A stretch of 64,000 bases of DNA, taken from the NCBI RefSeq assembly GCF_000379185.1, contig NZ_KB900738.1:52528-116527 (forward strand). The letters are read 5' to 3'. Each line of letters opens with the position of its first letter. Within the stretch, counting starts at the first letter, position 1. Under the pieces are notes generated by a model. That model had not been told where the DNA came from. It saw nothing but the letters and a program-made list of their open reading frames with translations, and searched no databases. A program made the position numbers and the translations under genes. The stretch comes from Capnocytophaga cynodegmi DSM 19736 (lineage in GTDB: Bacteria > Bacteroidota > Bacteroidia > Flavobacteriales > Flavobacteriaceae). Of this stretch, positions 8,775 through 16,616 are shown one piece after another.

Positions 8775-9104
8775 ATGGGAAAAGCTACAAATGAAATAAA
8801 AAATATCCTCAGAGGAAAGTTTTTGGTGGAAGGCAAAGAAGCTACCAAGAATTGGACGTTCATCGCTTTTCTGTTTGTTTTAGGAGTAGTTATGATTACA
8901 AGTTCTCATAATGCAGATAATAAAGTACATCAAATTGCAAAACTCAATGAAGAGGTAAATGAACTGAAAAGTCAATTTGTTGATGTTCGTTCACAATTGC
9001 AAAAGGTAAAATTAGAGTCTTCATTACTTAACAAACTTAAAAACAAAGGATTAAAACAACCTGAAAAACCACCTCAAAAAATAAAAGTAATTATTAAAGA
9101 ATAA
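8775..9104 (+). CDS. ftsL: Cell division protein FtsL-like
   Basis: 109 residues: a cytoplasmic N-terminus, one membrane helix (WTFIAFLFVLGVVMITSS, about 34-51), then a coiled coil (IAKLNEEVNELKSQFVDVRSQLQK) and a basic tail. This topology, its size and its position between rsmH and ftsI identify the Bacteroidota FtsL-like protein, which forms a complex with FtsQ and DivIC at the septum. Sequence conservation in this family is low, so the name leans on context. Confidence 0.9.
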   Translation: MGKATNEIKNILRGKFLVEGKEATKNWTFIAFLFVLGVVMITSSHNADNKVHQIAKLNEEVNELKSQFVDVRSQLQKVKLESSLLNKLKNKGLKQPEKPPQKIKVIIKE

Positions 9105-9141
9105 CATTTGAAATTTTAAACCAAACTTAATTCATACAAAA

Positions 9142-11157
9142 ATGGCAACAAAAAATGACAAAAGGATATTATCTCGCACATACATTGTTGCGACTGCTAT
9201 GCTTTTGTTAGCGATTGTCATTTCTGTAAAACTTGTAAAAATTCAGATTGAAGGTGATGAATATCGGGCAAAAGCAGATGAAACTACACTTCGAGAAGCT
9301 GAAATAATTCCTAATCAAGGAAATCTATATTCTGATGATGGAAGCCTACTTGCCACGTCAGTAGTACGTTATGATATCCGATGGGACGGAATTGCTCCTT
9401 CAGAAAAAAACTTCAATACGCACATAAAACCCCTAAGTGATTCTCTTTCAAAGATGTTTGGCAAACCAAGCTCATACTATCAAAATTTACTCAAAAAAGA
9501 ACGCAAACTAAAAAATCGCTACCTACTAATTGCACCACAATTGGGGTATAGCGATTATCTGCGTATTAAAAAATTTCCTCTTTTTGAGAAAGGTCCATAC
9601 AAAGGAGGCCTTATTATTGATAAAAAAGTAAAACGCGAATATCCTTTAGGTGGAATCGCTCACCGAAGTATTGGTTACGAACGAACTGATGAAAACGGAT
9701 ACACTATTCGTGTGGGATTAGAAGGAGCCTATTCTAACTATCTCTTGGGTACAAAAGGGCGTCGTTTGGAACAAAAAATAGCCAAAGGGCAATGGAAACT
9801 TGCTAGTGGTTTCAATATCATCGAGCCAAAAGATGGATACGATGTAGTTTCAACCATAAATATTAATATTCAAGACATTGCTCATCACGCTTTACTTGCT
9901 CAGTTGGAAAAATTTAAAGCAAAGCACGGCTGTGTGATAGTAATGGAAGTTAATTCAGGAGAAATAAAAGCTATTTCAAATTTAGAATTGAATTCAAAAA
10001 CAAATACTTATTCAGAACGATACAATTACGCAATTGGAGAAGTTCACGAACCTGGTTCAATCTTTAAATTAATGTCGGTTGTCGCTGCTATCGAAGAGCG
10101 TGGCATTGACACTACATACGTGGTTGATATCAAAAACGGAAGAGCGAATTACTACAAAGAAACCGTTGATGATTCACAAAAAAGATTTACAGGAAAGATA
10201 AATATTGCTAAAGCCTTTGCTGTTTCGTCAAATGTTGGTATGACCGAAATGGTTCATCATTTATTTTCTAAAAATCCAAAAGAATTTACCGATAAGCTAT
10301 CGCAAATGGGATTAGACCAACCTTTAGGATTACCCATCAAAGGTGAAAGGACTCCGTACATTCCAAAACCCAAGGACAAAAACTGGAGCGGTATTTCCCT
10401 CGAATGGATGGCTTTTGGCTATGGCTTACATTTAACTCCTTTGCAAACATTAGCTTTTTATAACGCAATTGCAAACAATGGAGTAATGGTTAAGCCTCGA
10501 CTCATAAAGGAAGTACGTGAATGGAATAAAACCATCGAAAAATTCAATGTGGAAATCATCAACGGAAAAATTTGTTCAAAAGAAACCGCACAAAAAGCAA
10601 AAGGATTACTCGCCAGCGTTGTAGAAAAACCATACGGAACTGCACATAAATTATACTCTTCCGACTTTTCAATGGCAGGAAAAACAGGAACTGCAAGAAA
10701 AAATTATGGTAGCAACGACAAATCGAAATGGAGTTACATCTCCTCTTTTGCGGGATTTTTCCCTGTTGAAAACCCAAAGTATTCGTGCATCGTGGTAATT
10801 CACGAACCTGACAGAAACGTGGGATACTACGGAGCTGATGTTTCAGGACCCGTATTTAAAAGTATCGCTCAGAAAATTTACACAAATTCACTGCTTATTG
10901 ATACAATCGAAGATGTAGACAACGCTTCAGAGAAAACCAACACAAACTACAATCAATATTATACAAAAGCTCAAAAATATAAAACCATAATGCCCGATGT
11001 TATAGGAATGGCTGCAATGGATGCCGTTGCTTTACTCGAAAATATGGGACTAAAAGTTCGATTAATTGGCGAAGGAAAAGTGACAAACCAGTCGATTACA
11101 AGTGGACAAAAAATAGGAACGAACAAAAATATCGTTCTTACGTTAGAAAATAGCTAA
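9142..11157 (+). CDS. ftsI: Septal transpeptidase FtsI (penicillin-binding protein 3) with C-terminal PASTA domain
   Basis: 671 residues. One N-terminal membrane anchor (about 10-30), a dimerisation domain, then a transpeptidase domain with the three active-site motifs: SxxK at S306-K309 (GSIFKL), SSN at 362-364, and KTGT at 514-517. The last about 55 residues (MPDVIGMAAMDAVALLENMG) form a PASTA domain. The enzyme cross-links septal peptidoglycan and is the target of beta-lactams. It is the last gene of the first dcw segment: a terminator follows at 11300 and murE lies 12 kb away. Confidence 0.97.
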   Translation: MATKNDKRILSRTYIVATAMLLLAIVISVKLVKIQIEGDEYRAKADETTLREAEIIPNQGNLYSDDGSLLATSVVRYDIRWDGIAPSEKNFNTHIKPLSDSLSKMFGKPSSYYQNLLKKERKLKNRYLLIAPQLGYSDYLRIKKFPLFEKGPYKGGLIIDKKVKREYPLGGIAHRSIGYERTDENGYTIRVGLEGAYSNYLLGTKGRRLEQKIAKGQWKLASGFNIIEPKDGYDVVSTININIQDIAHHALLAQLEKFKAKHGCVIVMEVNSGEIKAISNLELNSKTNTYSERYNYAIGEVHEPGSIFKLMSVVAAIEERGIDTTYVVDIKNGRANYYKETVDDSQKRFTGKINIAKAFAVSSNVGMTEMVHHLFSKNPKEFTDKLSQMGLDQPLGLPIKGERTPYIPKPKDKNWSGISLEWMAFGYGLHLTPLQTLAFYNAIANNGVMVKPRLIKEVREWNKTIEKFNVEIINGKICSKETAQKAKGLLASVVEKPYGTAHKLYSSDFSMAGKTGTARKNYGSNDKSKWSYISSFAGFFPVENPKYSCIVVIHEPDRNVGYYGADVSGPVFKSIAQKIYTNSLLIDTIEDVDNASEKTNTNYNQYYTKAQKYKTIMPDVIGMAAMDAVALLENMGLKVRLIGEGKVTNQSITSGQKIGTNKNIVLTLENS

Positions 11158-11237
11158 TCTAATGTATTTTCATTAGAAAGGCTAAAAGTTCTTTGACATA
11201 ATGGGAATTTAAAGTGATGCAAGACAGATTATTTATC

Positions 11238-11267
11238 GTGTTGGCTTATAACAAAATAGGCTAACAC
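11238..11267 (+). other. 12-bp hairpin after ftsI
   Basis: GTGTTGGCTTAT and ATAGGCTAACAC pair along all 12 positions with two G-U wobbles around a 6-nt loop. No T-run follows, so it is not a simple terminator. A smaller 7-bp hairpin (TCTAATG/CATTAGA) directly follows the ftsI stop at 11158. Both may shape the 3' end of the ftsI transcript. Confidence 0.4.
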
Positions 11268-11299
11268 TATTCATTACACATATATAGAAATTAATTTTT

Positions 11300-11334
11300 A
11301 ACTGCGGTTGGATAATTTCTGACCGCAGTTTTTT
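11300..11334 (+). terminator. Terminator between ftsI and the accessory region
   Basis: A 9-bp stem AACTGCGGT/ACCGCAGTT with a 13-nt loop is followed by TTTTTT. It should separate the mraZ-ftsI transcript from the downstream genes, including murE. Confidence 0.8.
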
Positions 11335-11437
11335 AATTTCAAGTCTTAAAAAGTAGAATTCTGAAAAAAAAGTAATGTTTTTCATCTTTATAGCTTCTAC
11401 TTTATCAAATTTCATATGATTTTATATAGTAATTATT

Positions 11438-11626
11438 CCATTTCTATCAGATGATGCTCCATTTCTATCAGATGATGCTCCATTTCTATCAGATGATGCT
11501 CTATTTTTATTAGATGATGCTCCATTTCCATCGGATGATGCTTCATTTCCATCGGATGACGCTCCGTTTCTATTAGATGATGCTCCATTTCTATCAGATG
11601 ACGCTCCATTTCTATTAGATAGAACT
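11438..11626 (+). repeat. Tandem array of nine 21-bp units (array A)
   Basis: Nine contiguous units of exactly 21 bp. Units 1-3 are identical (CCATTTCTATCAGATGATGC plus T), units 4-8 carry one to four substitutions, and unit 9 is diverged at its end. There are no spacers, so it is not CRISPR. Read on the minus strand and rotated, a unit is GAAG/GGAG...GAAAT and matches the arrays at 29702 and 58279 in both ends of the unit. One plus-strand frame is open through the whole array and runs into the next gene. Confidence 0.9.
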
Positions 11627-11671
11627 ATATTTCTTTCAAAAGAAGTAAATTTAGCTTCAAAAAATACTATT

Positions 11672-12181
11672 ATGACAACAAAATACTATAAATTTTTCAA
11701 CAAGGAGCTTGATTTATATCCAAAATTTATTGAGTTGGATAAAGACTACTATTGTACTCGACAAATTGTTCAAAAAAATAATACATTGATTAATAGTTCC
11801 ATTGACGTTGAAGGAAAGTTTTTTCTTCCTGAGGGAAGTTTTAAAGATTATTTGGAATTTCTGACAGAAGAAATCACACAAAACCAATTTGAAGAACTTT
11901 GGCAACTTTCAAAAATACCTTATTTACAGCACTGGGAAACCTTAAAACAATCTGATTATATAGGAAAAAAAGTAAATGGTCGTCTTATTTGCCTTTATCC
12001 ACAAGGAATTATCTTTGATATTGGTCAAAAATTCTATGCTATTGCTAATTATGATGTTTGTAAAGCTATTTTTGGAACAGAAAAGCTCTATCCTCAGCAA
12101 ATTTTACCTTTTCAGATAACCAATTTTGATAATTTACATCTATGGATACAATTAGTTCCAGCAAATGACATTCAATTTTAG
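11672..12181 (+). CDS. Protein of unknown function (small soluble)
   Basis: 169 residues, no signal peptide or membrane segment, and not recognised. It has a helical middle (GSFKDYLEFLTEEITQNQFE) and a beta-rich C-terminus (GRLICLYPQGIIFDIGQKFYA). Size and composition resemble small immunity-type proteins, but I cannot place it. The frame is open upstream through the whole 21-bp array to a stop at 11417, without an ATG, GTG or TTG, so the ATG at 11672 is the likely start. A decayed relative of its C-terminus follows at 12212-12382. Confidence 0.65.
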   Translation: MTTKYYKFFNKELDLYPKFIELDKDYYCTRQIVQKNNTLINSSIDVEGKFFLPEGSFKDYLEFLTEEITQNQFEELWQLSKIPYLQHWETLKQSDYIGKKVNGRLICLYPQGIIFDIGQKFYAIANYDVCKAIFGTEKLYPQQILPFQITNFDNLHLWIQLVPANDIQF

Positions 12182-12211
12182 AATAACATATAAAAAATAC
12201 TATAGAAATAA

Positions 12212-12382
12212 CAAGTTATAAGTAAAAAACTAAACGAAAACACATTAAAAATAACTGATATTGACACGTTACAACAATTTTGGAGAAATGAAGGGAAAAA
12301 ATTACTTCCTATCAATTGTATTTTATATACCGATGGAATTGTAATTGCATTAGATTTTGTTATTTTTTATGGTTCTCTTTGA
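12212..12382 (+). pseudogene. C-terminal remnant of a paralogue of the upstream gene
   Basis: This frame lies between a stop and TGA at 12382 and has no usual start codon. Its end, INCILYTDGIVIALDFVIFYG, lines up with NGRLICLYPQGIIFDIGQKFYA of the intact gene (same hydrophobic pattern and the LY..GI core). It looks like the tail of a second, mostly deleted copy. Assignment rests on a short alignment made by eye. Confidence 0.45.
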
Positions 12383-12421
12383 TAAATCATCAGTGATTAA
12401 ATTAAAAAATTATATAAAACA

Positions 12422-12883
12422 ATGAAAAAAATAATTTTAGCAGCAACAAGTTTTGCTTTTTTAGTGGCGTGTAATACCACTCCCAAAAAATCTGACAACA
12501 CCTTAACAGAAACTCCCCTATCGCAAGAGGAAATGATTCAAAAAGACTCTCACAATGCCGAAAATTCACTGGATTGGGCAGGAACTTACAAAGGAATAAT
12601 TCCGGCGGCAAGTAGCCCTGGCATCGAAGTTACTTTGACATTAATGGACAACCATACTTACAAAAAAACGGAAATTTATTTGGAAGAAAAAGATGGAATC
12701 TTTAATGAAGAAGGAACCTTTACTTGGTCGGAGGACGGATTTAAAATCACCCTCAACACCAAAGATGGCAACAAGCAGAGTTACAAAGTTGTAGAGGGAA
12801 GTATTATTATGTTAGATACCAAAGGCAACGAAATCACAAGCGAATTGGCATCTCATTACGTACTAAAAAAAATGGACGAATAA
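12422..12883 (+). CDS. NlpE-like lipoprotein lacking the CxxC motif
   Basis: 153 residues. The signal peptide ends in a lipobox (FLVAC, Cys17), so it is a lipoprotein. The body matches the NlpE N-terminal domain: WAGTYKGIIPAASSPGIEVTLTL followed by YKKTEIYLEEKDGIFNEEGTFTW. In NlpE (copper and surface sensing) and its usual Bacteroidota homologues the PCADC-type segment carries a CxxC pair; here it reads PAASS, so metal or redox function through these residues is unlikely. A terminator follows at 12928. Confidence 0.85.
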   Translation: MKKIILAATSFAFLVACNTTPKKSDNTLTETPLSQEEMIQKDSHNAENSLDWAGTYKGIIPAASSPGIEVTLTLMDNHTYKKTEIYLEEKDGIFNEEGTFTWSEDGFKITLNTKDGNKQSYKVVEGSIIMLDTKGNEITSELASHYVLKKMDE

Positions 12884-12927
12884 AGTAGATATTCGTAATT
12901 GTAACTACAAATTCTAACAAATATAAG

Positions 12928-12965
12928 ATATCCGAAGAGGAGATTCTGATTCGGATATTTTCTTT
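12928..12965 (+). terminator. Terminator after the NlpE-like gene
   Basis: A 9-bp stem ATATCCGAA/TTCGGATAT around a 13-nt loop is followed by a T-rich tract (TTTTCTTTT). Confidence 0.75.
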
Positions 12966-13036
12966 TACTTAAAAAAATAATATCGTAAAGAATATTTTGA
13001 TTATTCTTTTATATTTTTTTAGACAAAACAATCAAT

Positions 13037-13351
13037 ATGAACACAGAACAACTACAAAACATTGCAGAAATGGAGGAAATCCTCAACAGAATAGAAAATT
13101 TCACCCCGAAAGCGGAAGAGTTTCTAAAACAATGGAAAGAATTACTTCCCGAAGTGCAAAAACTCAACACCTATTACGCAAGCGACCAATGGCGACAAGA
13201 TTATGACGATGCTAACGCGGGTAAAATCCCTGAAGGAATGCCCCACGGAGTACTTTCCGAAGACCTCGCGTACAATGCTTTGGGCGACCAATATTTCTTG
13301 GCGGTGGATTTCTTGAAATTGGTAACCAAAATCATCTCGAGAGAAGAATAG
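13037..13351 (+). CDS. DUF4298 family protein
   Basis: 104 residues, soluble and mainly helical. The run IAEMEEILNRIENF, then QWKELLPEVQKLNTYY, then SDQWRQDYDDANAGKIPEGM and GVLSEDLAYNAL fits the DUF4298 family, whose function is unknown. The next gene starts 2 bp after its stop, so the pair is probably co-transcribed. GC content is higher than in the neighbouring dcw genes. Confidence 0.85.
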   Translation: MNTEQLQNIAEMEEILNRIENFTPKAEEFLKQWKELLPEVQKLNTYYASDQWRQDYDDANAGKIPEGMPHGVLSEDLAYNALGDQYFLAVDFLKLVTKIISREE

Positions 13352-13352
13352 T

Positions 13353-14273
13353 ATGAAAAAAATCCTATTACTTTCAGAAAATCACACGGATTATCATTTA
13401 GGGTTTGAAGTACAATCGCCTGAACCGAAATTCCTTTCGTGGGACACTACCTACGAGGAAGTTATCGCATCACCTTTAGTGGAGTGGGAGAGCCCTTTTG
13501 ATTTGGATTATGAGGTGTATGAGTATTACTATTTTAAATATCCGGTGCGGGTGGGCAATTTGCTATTTTCCAAATTTGAATTTCGCATACACAACACCCA
13601 GCGTAGGGATATAGCCGTACGAGAATTCTATGCCTATGGAGACAGACAAGTAGAAGAATTTGATTTTTGGCAAGTGCATCAGCAATTAGAAAAACATTTG
13701 CCCCTCAATGAACACTATAAAACTCGTGAAGACCTCTATTCATTTTTTCAGAAAGACGGAATGACATTTCTTAGCGTTTATTACGGAGAACCTCAGCATC
13801 AATATGTGTTTTTTAATATTATCAATGCTCGTAAATATCCCGAATTAATCACTCCAATTGAAAATGAGGAGAATATACAACTTACCGACCTTGTTTTATT
13901 TCCGAAAGAATATATTGAAATAAATACGAACTATCTAAAAAACGAAATCGTAAAACGTCGTCCGCCTATTTTGATAGAAAAATTTGGAGATAAAGCCGTA
14001 TTGTGGCGAGATGAAGTAAATAAACAACTCGGGGTAAGTGTAGGTGAATTTTGCAATGTTTTTCCGCTATCGGATATTAAAAAAGTGGACATTGACCGAA
14101 TGCTACCAGCCAAAGGCGGTGGTGCCGATACTTTGCGGGTGTATTACAAAAAAAGAAAATACCCAATAGCAATTCTCAGTACCAAAGAATATGATTTGGA
14201 CAATTATTTGCCCCAATTGGAAAAATTCTTTGGTATGCGTATTGAAGTAACAGGGTTTTATTATAATTGTTAA
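13353..14273 (+). CDS. Protein of unknown function, coupled to the DUF4298 gene
   Basis: 306 residues, no signal peptide or membrane helix, rich in aromatic residues (EVYEYYYFKYPVRVGN). I do not recognise it. Two segments stand out: SWDTTYEEVIASPLVEWESP near 28 and KRRPPILIEKFGDKAVLW near 205. It starts 2 bp after the DUF4298 stop, which suggests a two-gene operon. The next gene (DUF4180) starts 20 bp after its stop. Confidence 0.75.
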   Translation: MKKILLLSENHTDYHLGFEVQSPEPKFLSWDTTYEEVIASPLVEWESPFDLDYEVYEYYYFKYPVRVGNLLFSKFEFRIHNTQRRDIAVREFYAYGDRQVEEFDFWQVHQQLEKHLPLNEHYKTREDLYSFFQKDGMTFLSVYYGEPQHQYVFFNIINARKYPELITPIENEENIQLTDLVLFPKEYIEINTNYLKNEIVKRRPPILIEKFGDKAVLWRDEVNKQLGVSVGEFCNVFPLSDIKKVDIDRMLPAKGGGADTLRVYYKKRKYPIAILSTKEYDLDNYLPQLEKFFGMRIEVTGFYYNC

Positions 14274-14293
14274 ATCTTGGAAAAATCATAAAA

Positions 14294-14677
14294 ATGGAAA
14301 TAAAAACACACCATAAAAATAGTTCAAAAATTGCTGAAATTCTTTCAGAAAAAGTAATATTGACATCGGTTGATGATACTTTGGACTTAATAGGCAATCT
14401 GTCTTATCAGGGATTTTCGCAAATCATTATTCACGAAAAAAATATCTCAACAGATTTTTTCGATTTAAAAACTAAAATTGCGGGTGATATTTTACAGAAA
14501 TTCACTCAATATCAGATGCCTTTGATTATTGTTGGGGATTTTTCAAAATACGAAAGTAAAAGTCTCAATAATTTTATTTTTGAAAGTAATAAAGGAAGGC
14601 AAATCAATTTTATAACATCAATTTCAGATTTTTTTAGTGAAGGCGACCTCAGCGATAGGACAAATAATACTATGTAA
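14294..14677 (+). CDS. DUF4180 family protein with replaced C-terminus
   Basis: 127 residues from the ATG at 14294, which gives the usual family start; an in-frame TTG 27 bp upstream overlaps the previous gene. DUF4180 features include SEKVILTSVDDTLDLIGNLS, the IIIHEKNISTDFFDLKTKIAG core (a conserved H.....FF.L..G..GE-like region) and NKGRQINFITS near the end. The last about 12 residues (GDLSDRTNNTM) look foreign and lie against a RAYT transposase fragment and REP palindromes, so an insertion probably replaced the natural end. Function of the family is unknown. Confidence 0.75.
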   Translation: MEIKTHHKNSSKIAEILSEKVILTSVDDTLDLIGNLSYQGFSQIIIHEKNISTDFFDLKTKIAGDILQKFTQYQMPLIIVGDFSKYESKSLNNFIFESNKGRQINFITSISDFFSEGDLSDRTNNTM

Positions 14678-14678
14678 A

Positions 14679-14698
14679 GGCAAAAAATATTTCGCCCC
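14679..14698 (+). repeat. REP-like palindrome 1
   Basis: GGCAAAAAATATTTCGCCCC is a near-perfect hairpin of the form GGGCRAAA..TTTYGCCC, and resembles the elements at 14728, 18233 and 18263. It lies in the RAYT remnant. Confidence 0.75.
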
Positions 14699-14727
14699 AA
14701 CAAATCAACATTTGCCCGATGATAATA

Positions 14728-14748
14728 GGGCGAAAGATCTTTCGCCCC
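14728..14748 (+). repeat. REP-like palindrome 2
   Basis: GGGCGAAAGATCTTTCGCCC (14728-14747) is a perfect 20-bp palindrome, followed by CTACGGGG. Same family as the other REP elements and inside the RAYT remnant. Confidence 0.8.
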
Positions 14749-15036
14749 TACGGGGGACATCAAACACCATTGGTTCAATCGTGCGTGGTTTTAAAATTGG
14801 TGTAACCAAATGGGTGCGTTCCAATACAAATATCCATCAAATTTGGCAACGCAATTATTACGAACATATTATCCGAAATGAGGCATCGTATTTCAAAATT
14901 CACGAATACATCGAAAATAATCCTGCAAAATGGACAGAAGATTGTTTTTATGGATAATGATTGTATGGTATCAGAAAATTGTTCCTTTTAAATTTGAATA
15001 TTTATTGTATATCTACCTTTATTTTATCATATTATA

Positions 15037-16068
15037 ATGAAAGAAAACTTATTAAAAATCTACGAATTGATGCGTGATAACGACATCAGTAGAGAAAATA
15101 TTTATAGCAGATTTGGTGCGTGGCTGGGTGATGTCAATTTTATGTATCTGCCTTTTGCATCCGCACCTGATGATGTGCCTGATGATTATGATTATAAAGA
15201 GGAAATCAAGCATCTTAATCACATTTTTAGTATTTTCGGATTTGGCGAAGTTGATGCACAAGACATAGAAGCCATTGGGCGTGGCGAGGGATTTATGCTG
15301 TTGCATTTTCTGTTCAAAGTGCGTAAAAATATGGGATTAGCAAAGACCTACTATGTTTCATTTTCGTTGATGCAAATCGGAGACGATTTTGTATATATCC
15401 ATTGCGATGATGTAGATGCACACCGTATGACTTACCGCGAAATGATGTTGAACAGCCATTATTTCGACCCTGAAACCGCCAATGAAACCGAAAAATATCA
15501 CTTTGACGAATTGCTAAAATTCAGCGAAGTAGCGTATGAAACCCTGCGAAAGAAAATACAGCAAACCGACCCTATTTCGGATGAAGAGGTATTTGATGAA
15601 TTGGTTGGGTTGCTTAATCACGATAACTATCTTTCCGAAAAAGATATTGCCGAACTGAAAACCGATTGGAAAAACATCCTCGAAAATCGTGAAGCCTTTG
15701 CCCAAAGGCTCATCGATGAGGGCATTTGGTTTGAGGAAGATTTGGAATACCTTGATGATTATCAGACCGATTATTTACTTTACTGGGCTTTTGTTGAGAA
15801 GTTAGATGTATTTAAAGATGATTGGAAGTTTGGCGTTAAGGAGTTGTGTCGGTTCATTTCGGAGAAAATCGGTCAGCCTTTTAAAATGACCTTCAAGGAA
15901 GTAGGCAACGACTGGGAAATAGTCCGCGACAGATTAGAAAACTTAACCGATTACACCTTGCTCGACCTTAGCAGTGGCAACGACGATTGTAATTTCATTA
16001 TCGCTAAAAAGCAGGACAAACAGCGTATTTACACCCTTGCTGACCAACTTGGCTTGTGGGTAGATTAG
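15037..16068 (+). CDS. Protein of unknown function, paralogous at its C-terminus to the protein at 25770
   Basis: 343 residues, acidic and soluble, with no signal peptide. Two parts are visible: an N-terminal domain (about 1-165) and a C-terminal domain (about 180-343) with EEVFDELVGLLNHDNYLSEKD, a region that may belong to the DUF6630 group (uncertain). The final segment DYTLLDLSSGNDDCNFIIAKK...ADQLGL aligns with DYTLLNVENQLGYYTFFLCHK...AKQLEL of the 25770 protein, so the two share a C-terminal domain. It lies in the main accessory insertion. An immunity-type role is possible but unproven. Confidence 0.7.
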   Translation: MKENLLKIYELMRDNDISRENIYSRFGAWLGDVNFMYLPFASAPDDVPDDYDYKEEIKHLNHIFSIFGFGEVDAQDIEAIGRGEGFMLLHFLFKVRKNMGLAKTYYVSFSLMQIGDDFVYIHCDDVDAHRMTYREMMLNSHYFDPETANETEKYHFDELLKFSEVAYETLRKKIQQTDPISDEEVFDELVGLLNHDNYLSEKDIAELKTDWKNILENREAFAQRLIDEGIWFEEDLEYLDDYQTDYLLYWAFVEKLDVFKDDWKFGVKELCRFISEKIGQPFKMTFKEVGNDWEIVRDRLENLTDYTLLDLSSGNDDCNFIIAKKQDKQRIYTLADQLGLWVD

Positions 16069-16127
16069 CAGAAACACCATTTGCCCCTAATACCTTATGG
16101 GATTGAAGCGATAAGAAAATAAACAAT

Positions 16128-16616
16128 ATGAAAGAAATGGACGAAGATTTACAACAAATGACCCGAGAGCAACTCATTTCGGAGGTCGAAAAATTACGCA
16201 ATGCCATTCGTAAGCACCGTGATTGCAGCGAACACGATTTGTGTTGGTTTCATCCTGATTTATGGAATTTACTTCCTGAAAAATATGAGGTGGATATATC
16301 TGTTCCGCAGTGGGATAAGTTTATGCAAGGATGTATCCAGTATCGAAAATCATTAGACAAACAATTGCCTAACGCACCCAGAACTAGTACTGATTTTGAT
16401 GAAGCTGAAAAAAGGCATACCCAAGCCATTGACAGCACAGATATAGAAAACACATTAAAAGAACCCCCCGAGGCATATGCCGTGTTTCAAAAACTGAGTC
16501 CGTCTCACAAAAACGAGTATATCCAATGGATAAATGAAGCCCAAAAGCAAGAAACCAAAGAAAGGCGTTTGGAGAAAATGATAAGTATGTTACTAAACAA
16601 AAAGGAAAACCAATGA
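16128..16616 (+). CDS. YdeI/OmpD-associated (OmdA)-like protein
   Basis: 162 residues. The N-terminal part (EKLRNAIRKHRDCSEHDLCW, FHPDLWNLLPEK, QWDKFMQGCIQYRKSLD) is a conserved domain of unknown function found in many bacteria. The C-terminal about 50 residues (AVFQKLSPSHKNEYIQWINE, then KQETKERRLEKMISML) match the YdeI/OmdA bacteriocin-protection helix pair. The two parts usually occur in separate proteins, so this may be a fusion. Its stop overlaps the next start by 4 bp (ATGA), indicating coupling to the hydrolase gene. Confidence 0.75.
   Translation: MKEMDEDLQQMTREQLISEVEKLRNAIRKHRDCSEHDLCWFHPDLWNLLPEKYEVDISVPQWDKFMQGCIQYRKSLDKQLPNAPRTSTDFDEAEKRHTQAIDSTDIENTLKEPPEAYAVFQKLSPSHKNEYIQWINEAQKQETKERRLEKMISMLLNKKENQ

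Larger units (their letters stand above)
14676..14957 (+). pseudogene. RAYT (REP-associated tyrosine transposase) C-terminal remnant
   Basis: About 93 codons. The segment SIVRGFKIGVTKWVRSNTN, then IWQRNYYEHIIRNEASYFKI and EYIENNPAKW is the C-terminal part of Bacteroidota RAYT (Y1, IS200-like) proteins, including the conserved WQRNYYEHIIR. The catalytic HUH motif and everything before it are missing, and no proper start exists, so it cannot be active. The upstream end reads KGKKYFAPTN and RAKDLSPLRG, which are translations of REP palindromes lying inside the gene. It is the mobile-element trace that interrupts the DUF4180 gene. Confidence 0.85.

Noticed and set aside
11233..11415. 60-codon minus-strand reading frame between ftsI and array A
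   Set aside because: It overlaps the ftsI terminator and a hairpin and resembles no protein family.
11438..11626. CRISPR array
   Set aside because: Units are directly adjacent with no spacers, and no cas genes are in the window. The same holds for the arrays at 29702 and 58279.
12997..13206. 69-codon frame overlapping the DUF4298 gene
   Set aside because: It is out of frame with a clear DUF4298 coding sequence and starts without a usual start codon.
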